Positions 8,453-17,686 of a DNA stretch of 64,000 nt are shown here, piece after piece. The stretch spans positions 1-64,000 of the forward strand of contig JBEBRN010000009.1 of assembly GCA_040394775.1 (NCBI GenBank), read 5' to 3'. The stretch is from 40-80 sp040394775. GTDB taxonomy: Bacteria; Bacteroidota; Bacteroidia; Flavobacteriales_D; Crocinitomicaceae. The position numbers and the translations under genes were made by a program. Positions within the stretch are counted from its first letter, which is position 1. Every line of letters starts with the position of its first letter. Below the pieces are notes generated by a model. The model was given only the letters and a program-made list of their open reading frames with translations. It searched no databases and had not been told where the DNA came from.

Positions 8453-9103
8453 TTATAGACCTTTCAATTGCTGAATAGTGTCGCTTGGACTATTGCTGTT
8501 AAAAACAAAACTTCCTGCTACTAAAGCATCGGCACCAGCTTCTACTAATAGTTTTCCCGTTTCTAGGTTCACGCCGCCGTCAATTTCGATGATTACATTT
8601 GCTTGTTTAGCGGTGATAAGTTGTTTTAATTTACGTACTTTATCAACAGAAGAAGGTATGAATTTCTGCCCACCAAATCCTGGATTGACAGACATAATCA
8701 ACACTAAATCAAGGTCGTTAATCACTTCTTCCAAAAGATGAACGGGTGTATGAGGATTTAAGGCAACTCCAGCTTTCATTCCAAGTGCTTTAATCGCTTG
8801 AATGGTTCTATGTAAATGTGGACAAGCTTCGTAATGTACAGTTAAGATGGCTGCTCCAGCGTTCTTGAAATCTTCTAAATACGCATCCGGATTTTGGATC
8901 ATCAAATGAACATCTAATGGTTTCGTTGCGTATTGATGAATCGCTTTCATAACAGGGAACCCAAACGATATATTTGGAACAAAAACACCGTCCATGATGT
9001 CAATATGAAACCAATCTGCAGCCGAGGCGTTGAGCATTTCAACATCACGTTGAACATTCGCGAAATCACATGATAAAACAGATGGGGAAATGATCACTGA
9101 CAT
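8453..9103 (-). CDS. rpe: Ribulose-phosphate 3-epimerase
   Basis: TIM-barrel Rpe of 216 residues that interconverts ribulose 5-phosphate and xylulose 5-phosphate in the pentose phosphate pathway. Family motifs are visible in order: SPSVLSCDFANV, HIDIMDGVFVPNISFG with the metal-binding His and Asp, VHLMIQNP, MSVNPGFGGQKF, and IEIDGGVN with the second catalytic Asp. I placed the start at the ATG at 9103 (SVIISPSVLS), which matches the family N-terminus. The frame could extend nine codons to a TTG at 9130, but a -7 element at 9118-9125 lies there. Convergent with pheT. Confidence 0.96.
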   Translation of the reverse strand: MSVIISPSVLSCDFANVQRDVEMLNASAADWFHIDIMDGVFVPNISFGFPVMKAIHQYATKPLDVHLMIQNPDAYLEDFKNAGAAILTVHYEACPHLHRTIQAIKALGMKAGVALNPHTPVHLLEEVINDLDLVLIMSVNPGFGGQKFIPSSVDKVRKLKQLITAKQANVIIEIDGGVNLETGKLLVEAGADALVAGSFVFNSNSPSDTIQQLKGL

Positions 9104-9117
9104 ACTCTTTTTTTTGA

Positions 9118-9125
9118 CAAAAATA
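9118..9125 (-). promoter_or_regulatory. Predicted -7 element of rpe
   Basis: Minus-strand TATTTTTG matches TAnnTTTG, about 15 bases upstream of the chosen rpe ATG. Confidence 0.4.
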
Positions 9126-9188
9126 CGCAAAACAAATTAACTAGTACCGCTGGATTTTTAATCTTGCGATTAATTTTAGCACATCAAA

Positions 9189-10649
9189 TTATTTATTCAC
9201 CTCGAAATCCGTATGATAATTCTCTGTCTTCACAAATTTGGCCACTGCTTCAATATGACTTGTATGTGGAAATTGATCGACGAATGATAATTTATCCAAT
9301 TTATATCCATGATGAATCAAGGTTTCCGCATCTCTCGCTTGTGTTGAAGGATTACAGGAAATGTAAACAATTCTTTCAGCACCTAAACGAATGACTTTGC
9401 GCAATGTTTTTGGTGAAATTCCTGCACGTGGTGGATCTAAGACTATTGTTCCGATTTTCCCTTCAAATTCAGGATATTCCAATAAGAATTTCCCCACATC
9501 GGCTGCGTAAAATTCAACATCTTTAATGTTATTTCTGGCGGCATTTGATTTCGCATCTTCAATCGCTTCTTCCACAATGTCAACACCGATAATACGGACA
9601 TTGTCTGAACGCTGCGAAAGAATTTGACCGATAGTTCCAGTACCACAAAACAAGTCCATGACTACTTTTCCGGTTAAATCATTTTCTTCAAAAACATAAT
9701 CCAATGCTTTGGTATATAAACGTTCAGCACCTTTCGGGTTGGTTTGAAAAAAGCTTTCCATGCTGATTTCAAAAGAAAGTCCAAGTAACTTCTCTACGAC
9801 TTTCGGTTCGCCAAAAATCAGTTGACAATCACCATTTTCGATTTTAGCTCGGTCGGCTACGTTATCGTTCAGTGTATGTTGAAAACCAGCAATTTTTCCT
9901 GGAAGTAATTCTTGTAAAAATTGACCAAATGCGTGAACGTCAAATTGCTCTAAACCTACAGATGAGGTGACTAAGTTGATTAAAAGTTGATCTTGATGAA
10001 ATGACTTTCGTACGACGATATGCCTAAAAAAACCTTCTTTCTTTGGTGGATGCCAAGCAGGTAAATTGGTTGCTTTTAAAAAATCGCGAATGAGAATTAA
10101 TTTTTCTTCAAACGGCTCGTCGAATAATCCAGATGGTTTATCTAAATTCTCTACTTTCCACCATGTTCCTCGTCGTTTGAAACCTAGAGCGAAGGCATCG
10201 TCTTTTTCTTCTCCGGTATAAATATCGTGTTCAATACTGGAGAAACTATATTCCATTTTATTGCGGTAGTGATAGTGTAAGGGAGAGGAAATTAATTCGT
10301 CGAAAATTTCTTCTACATTCTCAATATGACCGAGCTTGCGGTAAATATCTTTGGTTGATTTGAGTTTGTATTCTTCCTGAACTGTCACAGGAACATAGAT
10401 ATACGGAGCACCAGAAATTTCTTGAAAATCGTTAATTTCTTCCAACGGCGAACGTTTTACAATTTCAATCAATTTACATTCTGCGTAGTTCTTGCGTTTT
10501 TTGTCAACTCGTGCATTAACGATTTGTCCAGGGAATGTATTTTCTACGAAAACGGCAAATAATCCTTCGTCTGTTGGGATTTTAGCCAATCCATTACCAC
10601 CAAAAGCAAAATCAGTGATTTCAACTTCAATATTATCGCCTTTTTTCAT
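9189..10649 (-). CDS. TrmA/RlmD-type RNA 5-methyluridine methyltransferase
   Basis: SAM-dependent RNA m5U methyltransferase of 486 residues. An N-terminal TRAM domain (about 1-60, VEITDFAFGGNGLAKI) binds RNA. The SAM-binding motif is VVMDLFCGTGTIGQIL, the PPR motif is VLDPPRAGI, and the nucleophile is the Cys in VYISCNPSTQARD. The fold is that of RlmD (23S rRNA U1939), but the N-terminal cysteines that hold the 4Fe-4S cluster in E. coli RlmD are not present here, so the exact target uridine is uncertain. Single gene ending 85 bases upstream of rpe. Confidence 0.92.
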   Translation of the reverse strand: MKKGDNIEVEITDFAFGGNGLAKIPTDEGLFAVFVENTFPGQIVNARVDKKRKNYAECKLIEIVKRSPLEEINDFQEISGAPYIYVPVTVQEEYKLKSTKDIYRKLGHIENVEEIFDELISSPLHYHYRNKMEYSFSSIEHDIYTGEEKDDAFALGFKRRGTWWKVENLDKPSGLFDEPFEEKLILIRDFLKATNLPAWHPPKKEGFFRHIVVRKSFHQDQLLINLVTSSVGLEQFDVHAFGQFLQELLPGKIAGFQHTLNDNVADRAKIENGDCQLIFGEPKVVEKLLGLSFEISMESFFQTNPKGAERLYTKALDYVFEENDLTGKVVMDLFCGTGTIGQILSQRSDNVRIIGVDIVEEAIEDAKSNAARNNIKDVEFYAADVGKFLLEYPEFEGKIGTIVLDPPRAGISPKTLRKVIRLGAERIVYISCNPSTQARDAETLIHHGYKLDKLSFVDQFPHTSHIEAVAKFVKTENYHTDFEVNK

Positions 10650-10700
10650 TAATTTATTTTGATTTTTTATAGCCTACAAATTGCGAAGCTAGACATTTTA

Positions 10701-11477
10701 TTAAATCATTCCACGAATAATTCCTTTATCAGAACTTTCAATAAAATTCAAAATCTGATCTCTTGTCGGTGAAGAAGGAATTTCTAATTTTACTTGTGCA
10801 AGACCATTTTTAAGGTTGTTGTTCATCACATATAGAATGCGATAAATATCTTCAATTTCGCGAACGATTTTGTCGTCGAAGCCTCTTCTTCTCAAGCCAA
10901 TTGAATTTACACCAACGTATGTAATCGGTTCTCTTGCTGCTTTTACAAATGGTGGAACGTCTTTACGAATCAATGTACCTCCAGCCACGAATGCGTAAGC
11001 GCCTACCGTCATGAATTGTTGTGAACCAACCATTCCTTCCAAAATGGCAAAATCCTCTACGGTGCAATGTCCGGACAATCCGGAGAAACCAGCGATGATG
11101 ACGTTATTTCCAACGAAACAATCGTGAGCGATATGTACGTTGTTCATGATGAGGCAGTTGTTTCCAATTTTAGTCACCAATCGATCGCTTGTTCCGCGGT
11201 GAATCGTTACACCTTCACGAATAATCGTGTTGTTGCCGATTTCGACGGTTGTATATTCGTTTTTGAATTTTAGATCTTGTGGCACTGGACTAATGACAGC
11301 ACCGGGAAATATTTCGCAGTTTTCACCAATTCGAGCTCCGGGATAAATAACCACATTGGAATGGATTTTCGTCCCTTTCCCAATGATAACATCACCATGG
11401 ATGTTTGAAAATGCGTCGATAGTAACGTTTTCACCTATCTGAGCATCTGCGGAAACTTGTGCTAAACTGCTAATCAT
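10701..11477 (-). CDS. lpxA: Acyl-ACP--UDP-N-acetylglucosamine O-acyltransferase
   Basis: LpxA of 258 residues catalyses the first step of lipid A synthesis, 3-O-acylation of UDP-GlcNAc. It has a left-handed beta-helix of hexapeptide repeats over residues 1-180 (IGENVTIDAFSNIHGDVIIG) and a helical C-terminal domain (GLRRRGFDDKIVREIEDIYR). The catalytic His lies in NNVHIAHDCFVGNN. Last gene of the lpxD / lpxC-fabZ / lpxA unit, three bases after the stop of the fused gene, so probably co-translated with it. Confidence 0.97.
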   Translation of the reverse strand: MISSLAQVSADAQIGENVTIDAFSNIHGDVIIGKGTKIHSNVVIYPGARIGENCEIFPGAVISPVPQDLKFKNEYTTVEIGNNTIIREGVTIHRGTSDRLVTKIGNNCLIMNNVHIAHDCFVGNNVIIAGFSGLSGHCTVEDFAILEGMVGSQQFMTVGAYAFVAGGTLIRKDVPPFVKAAREPITYVGVNSIGLRRRGFDDKIVREIEDIYRILYVMNNNLKNGLAQVKLEIPSSPTRDQILNFIESSDKGIIRGMI

Positions 11478-11480
11478 TTC

Positions 11481-12884
11481 TTAAACTTTATCTTTTATCA
11501 CTTGCGCAAGCATTTCGGCTTCCATCACCACTTTTCCATTTACATACGCTTTACCAGCCATTTCGACTAATCCACGACGCATCGGTGACATTAATATCAA
11601 TTCAAAAACCATCGTGTCTCCAGGCAATACTTTCTGCTTGAATTTCACATTGTTGATTTTCATGAAATAAGTGGAATAAAATTCAGGATCTTCTACTTTA
11701 CTTAAAGAGAAAATACCGCCCGCTTGTGCCATTGCTTCTACTTGTAAAACGCCTGGAAAAACAGGGTTTCCAGGAAAATGTCCTTGAAACATTGGTTCGT
11801 TACGGGTAATGTTTTTAACGCCAACAATACTATTTTCTGTAATTTCCATCACTTTGTCCACCAGTAAAAATGGATAACGGTGTGGTAACATTTTTTCAAT
11901 ATCGTTGATATCGTAAAGTGGTGCTTTGGTTAAATCAAAATGTTTTGTATTCTTATTTTGACTTTTCATATGTTCTTTTAGCACCCTACAGAAAGACGTA
12001 TTACCTTTGTGTCCTGGTCTAGCAGCTAAAATATGTGCTTTTATTGGTTTGCCTAACAATGCTAAGTCACCCATGATATCCAATAACTTATGACGCGCAG
12101 GCTCGTTTTCGAATTTTAATTTGGTGCTATTTAAAACACCAATACCATCGTAAGTGACTTTTAACGCTGCTTTTTCTTTGCCTAAGAGTTTTGCTAGATT
12201 ATCCAGCTCATCTTGTTTGATGTTATTTCTTTCCACCAAAACAATTGCATTGTCTAAATCGCCTCCTTTAATCAGATTATTTTTTGCTAAGAACTCTAAT
12301 TCGCGTAAGAAAACAAAGGTTCTACAAGGAGCAATTTCCTTGCTAAACTCATTGATGTTATAAATTGTTGCATGTTGAGTACCTAAAGCTGGAGACTTGT
12401 AATCCACCATCACCGTAAGGCGGTAGTTTTCATCAGGAACAATTAGAAATTCACAACCATCTTCGTTTTCCCATTTAATATTATCTTCTAAAATAAAGTA
12501 CTCTCTATCAGCGTTTAATTCTGTAATACCAACAGTTTCAATAGCTTGTACGAAAGGTAATGAACTTCCGTCCATAATAGGTACTTCTGGTGCATCTATT
12601 TTGATAAGCGCATTATCCACTTGCATTCCGTAAAGCGCTGCTAATAAGTGTTCTGTCGTATAAACTTTCGCACCGTTTTGTTCCAAAGTTGTTCCTCTAT
12701 CTGTAGAAACTACATTATCGCAATCCGCTTTAATAACGGGTTGACCATCTAAATCAACACGTTGAAAACGATAACCGTGATTTTCAATAGCTGGACAAAT
12801 TTCTAAGTTTACCGTTTCACCTGTATGTAAACCTATACCGGTTAATTTAATTGTATCCTTAAGCGTGGTCTGTTTTTCAGTCAT
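11481..12884 (-). CDS. lpxC-fabZ: Bifunctional UDP-3-O-acyl-N-acetylglucosamine deacetylase / 3-hydroxyacyl-ACP dehydratase
   Basis: Fusion of 467 residues. Residues 1 to about 305 are LpxC, the committed zinc deacetylase of lipid A synthesis, with zinc-ligand regions TTEHLLAALYG and RHKLLDIMGDLAL and the catalytic region ARPGHKGN. From about 320 to the end it is FabZ, with MLPHRYPFLLVDKV and catalytic GHFPGNPVFPGV plus the Glu in LQVEAMAQ. The fusion is a known Bacteroidota trait and links lipid A synthesis with 3-hydroxyacyl-ACP use in fatty acid elongation. It overlaps the lpxD stop by eight bases. Confidence 0.98.
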   Translation of the reverse strand: MTEKQTTLKDTIKLTGIGLHTGETVNLEICPAIENHGYRFQRVDLDGQPVIKADCDNVVSTDRGTTLEQNGAKVYTTEHLLAALYGMQVDNALIKIDAPEVPIMDGSSLPFVQAIETVGITELNADREYFILEDNIKWENEDGCEFLIVPDENYRLTVMVDYKSPALGTQHATIYNINEFSKEIAPCRTFVFLRELEFLAKNNLIKGGDLDNAIVLVERNNIKQDELDNLAKLLGKEKAALKVTYDGIGVLNSTKLKFENEPARHKLLDIMGDLALLGKPIKAHILAARPGHKGNTSFCRVLKEHMKSQNKNTKHFDLTKAPLYDINDIEKMLPHRYPFLLVDKVMEITENSIVGVKNITRNEPMFQGHFPGNPVFPGVLQVEAMAQAGGIFSLSKVEDPEFYSTYFMKINNVKFKQKVLPGDTMVFELILMSPMRRGLVEMAGKAYVNGKVVMEAEMLAQVIKDKV

Positions 12885-13929
12885 TCTTAGCCTTATTTTG
12901 AATGTTTTTGATTGTATTTTCTAATTCTTGTAATTTCTTCAATATAAACGGAAGCTTTCTAAATCCAAAGTAGGATTTTTTGAAGTCTTCAATTGGTATT
13001 CCTGGTGAACCCATCAATACACTTTGCTTTCTAACCGTATTTGGAATCCCAGATTGGGAAACAATCTGAGTACCGTTCGCAATATGTAAGTGACCTGCAA
13101 TTCCTGCTTGACCACCTACTTGAACATTTTCGCCAATCTTAGCTGAACCAGCAACGCCTACTTGAGATGCTAAAGCAGTATTTTTACCTACTTCCACGTT
13201 GTGCGCAATTTGCACTAAGTTATCTATTTTCACCCCTTTTCGAATGAAAGTGGAACCCATCGTTGCACGGTCAATAGTTGTATTTGATCCTATCTCAACA
13301 TTATCTTCAATGATGACATTTCCAATTTGCGGTACTTTATCGTATTCTCCCGCTTCATTAGGTACAAAACCAAAACCATCAGCACCGATAACAGCGCCAG
13401 CATGAATGGTACAATTGTTAGCAATTTGGCAATCGTCGTAAATTTTTGCTCCCGCGAAAATCGTTGTATTCTCACCAATGGTTACATTCTCACCGATATA
13501 TGCTCCTGGATAAATGTGAGAATTGTTACCTATCTTAGTATTGTTACCAATGTAGGCAAAAGCACCTACATAAACATCTGTTCCTATCGTTGCAGATTCT
13601 GCAATATGTGAGGGTTGTTCAATAGCTGGTTTTCGACGTTTGAATTGACTATAAGCGTCTAGTAATTTAGCAAAACACGCATATGCATCTTCTACTTTTA
13701 TTAAAGTCAATGTTGTCGGTAATTCTTTCTGAGCCGTAAATGTTTTATTGACGATACAAATACTGGAAGCAGTTTGATAGATATATTCTTCATATTTTGG
13801 ATTTGCCAAAAAAGAAAGTGTACCTGAAGTGCCTTCTTCAATTTTAGACAAGCCTTTGATAACCACGTTGGAGTCACCGATTATCTCACCTGAAAGAATA
13901 TTTGCTATTTGCGCTGCTGAAAATTCCAT
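12877..13929 (-). CDS. lpxD: UDP-3-O-(3-hydroxyacyl)glucosamine N-acyltransferase
   Basis: LpxD of 350 residues adds the second, amide-linked 3-hydroxyacyl chain in lipid A synthesis. An N-terminal uridine-binding domain (1-100) is followed by a long hexapeptide-repeat helix (about 105-310) with the conserved VIGADGFGF and catalytic-His region NLVQIAHNVEVG, and a C-terminal helix (KKLQELENTIKNIQNK). First gene of the lpxD / lpxC-fabZ / lpxA unit. A -7-like TATTTTTG at 13934-13941 lies so near the ATG that the transcript would have almost no leader. Confidence 0.97.
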   Translation of the reverse strand: MEFSAAQIANILSGEIIGDSNVVIKGLSKIEEGTSGTLSFLANPKYEEYIYQTASSICIVNKTFTAQKELPTTLTLIKVEDAYACFAKLLDAYSQFKRRKPAIEQPSHIAESATIGTDVYVGAFAYIGNNTKIGNNSHIYPGAYIGENVTIGENTTIFAGAKIYDDCQIANNCTIHAGAVIGADGFGFVPNEAGEYDKVPQIGNVIIEDNVEIGSNTTIDRATMGSTFIRKGVKIDNLVQIAHNVEVGKNTALASQVGVAGSAKIGENVQVGGQAGIAGHLHIANGTQIVSQSGIPNTVRKQSVLMGSPGIPIEDFKKSYFGFRKLPFILKKLQELENTIKNIQNKAKND

Positions 13930-13970
13930 TGTTCAAAAATACTAATTCTACAAACTATTACAAGTATCTG

Positions 13971-14657
13971 TTATTTTTCTCTATCATTTTGGAGTATTTC
14001 CAAAAAGAATATGTTGATTCTATCTTTATACCAAATCGTTTTCATTCCTACCAATTGATTGTGAATGGTACAGGTTAAATAATGTTCTGCTTTCGGTTCT
14101 GATTTATAATCTGATTTTTCAAAATTGATTTTACCATCTTTCATTAAAGCTTTTAAAATTACTTTATTATCAGGACTTCCAAGTTGAATATAATCAGGTG
14201 TGGCAGTTGTTGTTGAATCGATATAGACGAGTTTCTCTTCTTTTGGAAAAAGATATAATTTCGCCTCTCCTGTCGTACTGTTTTTAAATTTTGTAGCGTT
14301 GTTAAATCCAATGGTTACTTCGCTAATGTAGCTATTCTCGGGTAATGAAAAATTTAATTTTAACACATCGTTGTATAGTGTGTAAACTTTCGGATTTCCT
14401 GTTTTTTTACTGTGTTTAAAATCAATATTCCCTTTGTTGATGACTTCTTTTATCATCTTTTCGGAAATACCTCTTTCTGTCATTTCTGCTTGAAAGTCAT
14501 CATTTATAACAATAACTCTATCGACAATTGCTTGCTTGACACGATTGTTAGGAGTCCAAGTACAACCTCTATTTTGGAAAAAAAAGATAACAAAAATAAT
14601 TCCGATACCAAATCCGGTTCCGTAATACAATAATCGAGTTCCTAAGGAAGCATTCAT
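13971..14657 (-). CDS. Uncharacterised membrane-anchored protein
   Basis: Protein of 228 residues with one N-terminal membrane segment (residues about 9-28, YYGTGFGIGIIFVIFFF) and the rest probably outside the inner membrane. The region ERGISEKMIKEVINKGNIDF resembles DUF4258-like proteins of Bacteroidota, but I do not recognise a catalytic motif. A minus-strand TACCTTTG (14678-14685) fits the -7 consensus about 20 bases upstream of the ATG. It lies directly upstream of lpxD on the same strand with a 41-base gap, so read-through into the lipid A genes is possible. Confidence 0.75.
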   Translation of the reverse strand: MNASLGTRLLYYGTGFGIGIIFVIFFFQNRGCTWTPNNRVKQAIVDRVIVINDDFQAEMTERGISEKMIKEVINKGNIDFKHSKKTGNPKVYTLYNDVLKLNFSLPENSYISEVTIGFNNATKFKNSTTGEAKLYLFPKEEKLVYIDSTTTATPDYIQLGSPDNKVILKALMKDGKINFEKSDYKSEPKAEHYLTCTIHNQLVGMKTIWYKDRINIFFLEILQNDREK

Positions 14658-14677
14658 ATCAATGAAAAAAAATCATG

Positions 14678-14685
14678 CAAAGGTA
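14678..14685 (-). promoter_or_regulatory. Predicted -7 element for the membrane-anchored protein
   Basis: Minus-strand TACCTTTG, an exact TAnnTTTG match, 20 bases before the ATG at 14657. Confidence 0.5.
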
Positions 14686-14864
14686 CAATTTACAACGACA
14701 CGAAAAGAAGTCAAATCTAATATTTAATGACTTTATTCATTTCCTAAATTTGTATGATTCATGAATTATTTGATATTTGACTACATCTGATGTCTAGGGT
14801 TAACTTTTTGGAATGTTTCAAATAAATGGATAGACCATAGCTAATAACGGATATTGATAAAAAT

Positions 14865-14889
14865 AAAAAAGGGTCACTCATTGTAACCC
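14865..14889 (-). terminator. Rho-independent terminator after the small secreted protein
   Basis: On the minus strand GGGTTAC-aatga-GTGACCC is followed by six T residues. The A-run on the other side would let it work in both directions. Confidence 0.65.
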
Positions 14890-14915
14890 GTTTTTAATTC
14901 AAAGTGAAGATATAA

Positions 14916-15233
14916 TTAATCTTCTGCCTTTTTGCTGGTAGAAGTGTTAGCACCTTTGCTAGGTAACACTACACCTGTGTTCGTTGGTTTTACGCCACCC
15001 GTTTCCTTTCCCGTGCTATTCACTGCTTTAGTGGTTGTGGTTGTTGCTGTTTTTACAGGCTTCTTTACTTCTTGAGCTTTTACCTCAGTTGCACCATTTT
15101 TAATAAGTGGTTTTTCTTTCGCTTCTACCGCTTTTTGAGTTTTAGGTTTCTCTTCAACATTTGTGACTTTTTGAGAAAATACAAATCCATTCATAAATAA
15201 GAATGCAGCGCCAAGTAAAATTACTTTTTTCAT
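14916..15233 (-). CDS. Small secreted low-complexity protein
   Basis: Protein of 105 residues with a cleavable signal peptide (MKKVILLGAAFLFMNGFVFS, cut near residue 20). The mature part is about 85 residues, rich in Lys, Thr, Val and Glu, without predicted fold (VKTATTTTTKAV, TNTGVVLPSKG). It has its own terminator downstream, so it is probably expressed. Composition suggests a disordered periplasmic or cell-surface protein. No family is recognised. Confidence 0.7.
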   Translation of the reverse strand: MKKVILLGAAFLFMNGFVFSQKVTNVEEKPKTQKAVEAKEKPLIKNGATEVKAQEVKKPVKTATTTTTKAVNSTGKETGGVKPTNTGVVLPSKGANTSTSKKAED

Positions 15234-15443
15234 AACAGTTGTTTTTTTAATTGTTTAAATATAATTGTTATTTTTTTATTAATCAAATTCAATGCCATAA
15301 TTCTTGTTATTTTTTTTAAACGACATCGTTAATAAAAGTAAATAACCTTAATTATTGAAAATAATAGGTGTGTTTTTCATTCGTTCAGTAACGAATAAAA
15401 TGTATATTTATCCTTTGAAATTTAACTAAAATCTCAATAAACT

Positions 15444-17564
15444 ATGAAAAATACAGGATTAATAATTCTTTCTATTGCCTTAGTATTAGGTGGTTGTAAA
15501 GAAAAAAATGATGTTAAAGACATTTCTATGAGTGTAGAATTACAAAATAATCAATTATTAAAGCAGAGTGATTTACCGTATTTCGCTCCTGATTTTTCTA
15601 AAATTAAAAATGAAGATTTTAAACCTGCCATTTATGAAGGTATCCGTTTGAAAAAAGAAAACATTGCTCAAATCGTTAACCAGAAAGATGAACCTACGTT
15701 TGAAAACACGATTGTTGCCATGGAAAAAAGTGGCGAAATATTGAGTCGTGTGATGAATGTCTTTGGTGCGTTGACAGGTGCAAATACAAATGATACATTG
15801 CAAGCATTAGAGGAGGAGTTAGCACCTGTGCTTTCGGAGATGAGTGATGATATTTATTTGAATGAACAACTTTTTAAGCGAGTTAGTGCCGTTTATAACA
15901 CGAAAGATAAATTGAATTTAGATAATGAATCCGCTAAACTTTTAAGTGAATATTATACCGACTTTGTGATTGCAGGAGCAAATTTAGGAGATGATAAAAA
16001 GACACAATTAAAAGACATTAATTCTCAATTAGCGACACTTACAACAAAATTCGGAAAGGTATTATTAGATGCTACGAATGACGGTGCTTTGATTATTAAA
16101 GATAAAAACAAATTAAAAGGATTAAGTGAAGCAGATTTGAGCTCGGTTAAAACAGATGATGGAAATTATAAAATTCCACTTCAAAATACGACACAACAAC
16201 CCCTTTTAAGCTCAATGGCAGATAGAGAGACTCGTAAGAGCTTGTTTGAAAAATCTTGGTTGAGAGCCGATGGAACTAAAAATGACACGAAAGCAATTCT
16301 GTTAAAAATTGCGGAATTGAGAGCGAAAAAGGCAAAGTTATTAGGTTTCAATACTTATGCAGATTGGAGTTTACAAAAATCAATGATTAAGAATAAAGAG
16401 AACATTCGCAGTTTCTTTGATGAATTAATTCCTGCTGCAGTGGCGAAAGCAACTAGTGAATCTGAATTGATTGAAGCGATGATGCACAAGCAAGGACAAA
16501 AAGGGCAATTGGAACCTTGGGATTGGAACTATTATGGCGAAATGGTGCGTAAAGAGAAATACGATTTAAACGAAGAAGAAATCAAACCGTATTTTGAATT
16601 AACCACTGTTTTGGAAGAAGGTGTTTTTTATGCAGCAACTAAATTATACGGTATTACATTTAAGAAAAGAACAGATATTCCCGTTTACAATAAAGAGGTT
16701 GTCGTGTATGAATTGTTTGAAGAAGATGGTACACCACTTGGATTATTTTACGGCGATTTCTTTGCAAGAAGTAACAAAAGAGGAGGTGCTTGGATGAGTA
16801 ATTTTGTAGAGCAATCAGAATTATATGGAACGAAGCCTGTAATTTACAACGTGTGTAATTTTTCAAAACCAGCAGACGGAAAACCAGCATTAGTAACATT
16901 TGATGATGTAATAACGATGTTTCACGAATTTGGACACGCTTTACATGGTTTCTTCGCCAATCAAAAATACCCCACACTTTCAGGGACAAATGTCGCAAGA
17001 GATTTTGTAGAGTTTCCTTCTCAGTTCAACGAGAATTGGGCAACGTATCCAGAAATTCTAAACAACTACGCAAAACATTACAAAACAGGCGAAGTGATCC
17101 CAGCAACCTTATTAAAGAAGATCAAAGATGCGGCGACTTTCAATCAAGGATATGCCTTCACCGAACTTTTAGGTGCTGCTAATTTGGATTACGCTTGGCA
17201 TACCATTACAGTAGATACGCCGATTAAAGATGTGAACACCTTTGAAAATGAGTCATTAAATCGATTTGGATTAGATAAAGTTCATGCCGTTAAGACACGT
17301 TATCGTTCAACTTATTTCTCTCATATTTTTGGTGGTGGTTATGCTGCGGGCTATTATGCCTACTTATGGACGGAAATGTTAGATCACGATGCGTATCAAT
17401 GGTTTGTTGAAAATGGTGGTTTGACACGTGCAAACGGTCAAAGAATCAGAGATATGGTGTTCTCTCGTGGAAATACACAAGACTACGATGCGATGTATAA
17501 AGCATGGAGAGGAAAAGATCCATCTGTTCAGCCATTAATTGTTGCAAGAGGATTGAAGAAATAG
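15444..17564 (+). CDS. M3 family metallopeptidase (peptidyl-dipeptidase Dcp-like), lipoprotein
   Basis: Protein of 706 residues with a lipoprotein signal (LIILSIALVLGGCKEKN, lipidated Cys17). The M3 zinc motif HEFGH is near residues 493-497 (MFHEFGHALHGFFA), with the third ligand further along in FPSQFNENWA. The length and C-terminal GGGYAAGYYAYLW match the Dcp/oligopeptidase A group, which removes dipeptides or cuts short peptides. The lipid anchor places it in the periplasm or outer membrane rather than the cytoplasm. Stand-alone gene with its own strong terminator. Confidence 0.93.
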   Translation: MKNTGLIILSIALVLGGCKEKNDVKDISMSVELQNNQLLKQSDLPYFAPDFSKIKNEDFKPAIYEGIRLKKENIAQIVNQKDEPTFENTIVAMEKSGEILSRVMNVFGALTGANTNDTLQALEEELAPVLSEMSDDIYLNEQLFKRVSAVYNTKDKLNLDNESAKLLSEYYTDFVIAGANLGDDKKTQLKDINSQLATLTTKFGKVLLDATNDGALIIKDKNKLKGLSEADLSSVKTDDGNYKIPLQNTTQQPLLSSMADRETRKSLFEKSWLRADGTKNDTKAILLKIAELRAKKAKLLGFNTYADWSLQKSMIKNKENIRSFFDELIPAAVAKATSESELIEAMMHKQGQKGQLEPWDWNYYGEMVRKEKYDLNEEEIKPYFELTTVLEEGVFYAATKLYGITFKKRTDIPVYNKEVVVYELFEEDGTPLGLFYGDFFARSNKRGGAWMSNFVEQSELYGTKPVIYNVCNFSKPADGKPALVTFDDVITMFHEFGHALHGFFANQKYPTLSGTNVARDFVEFPSQFNENWATYPEILNNYAKHYKTGEVIPATLLKKIKDAATFNQGYAFTELLGAANLDYAWHTITVDTPIKDVNTFENESLNRFGLDKVHAVKTRYRSTYFSHIFGGGYAAGYYAYLWTEMLDHDAYQWFVENGGLTRANGQRIRDMVFSRGNTQDYDAMYKAWRGKDPSVQPLIVARGLKK

Positions 17565-17581
17565 AAAGTTTAGGATAAAAT

Positions 17582-17618
17582 AAAAACGGCTCTTGAAATT
17601 TTTTCAGGAGCCGTTTTT
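17582..17618 (+). terminator. Strong hairpin terminator after the M3 peptidase
   Basis: A 17-bp stem (AAAAACGGCTC with TGAAA below, pairing with TTTCA and GAGCCGTTTTT) closes on a three-base loop and ends in a T-run. The A-run in front makes it bidirectional in principle. Confidence 0.85.
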
Positions 17619-17660
17619 GTATTTTTAAGAAAGTATGCCATCGAATAATGAATTGCATTA

Positions 17661-17686
17661 TCCTAATCCTAATCCTAATCTTAATC
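17661..17686. repeat. Short tandem repeat TCCTAA (about four units)
   Basis: Three exact and one near copy of TCCTAA run up to the PhnA stop. Slippage-prone microsatellite; no function seen. Confidence 0.5.

Noticed and set aside
17661..17686. TCCTAA tandem repeat as a telomere-like or CRISPR element
   Set aside because: Only four six-base units; a microsatellite by slippage is enough.
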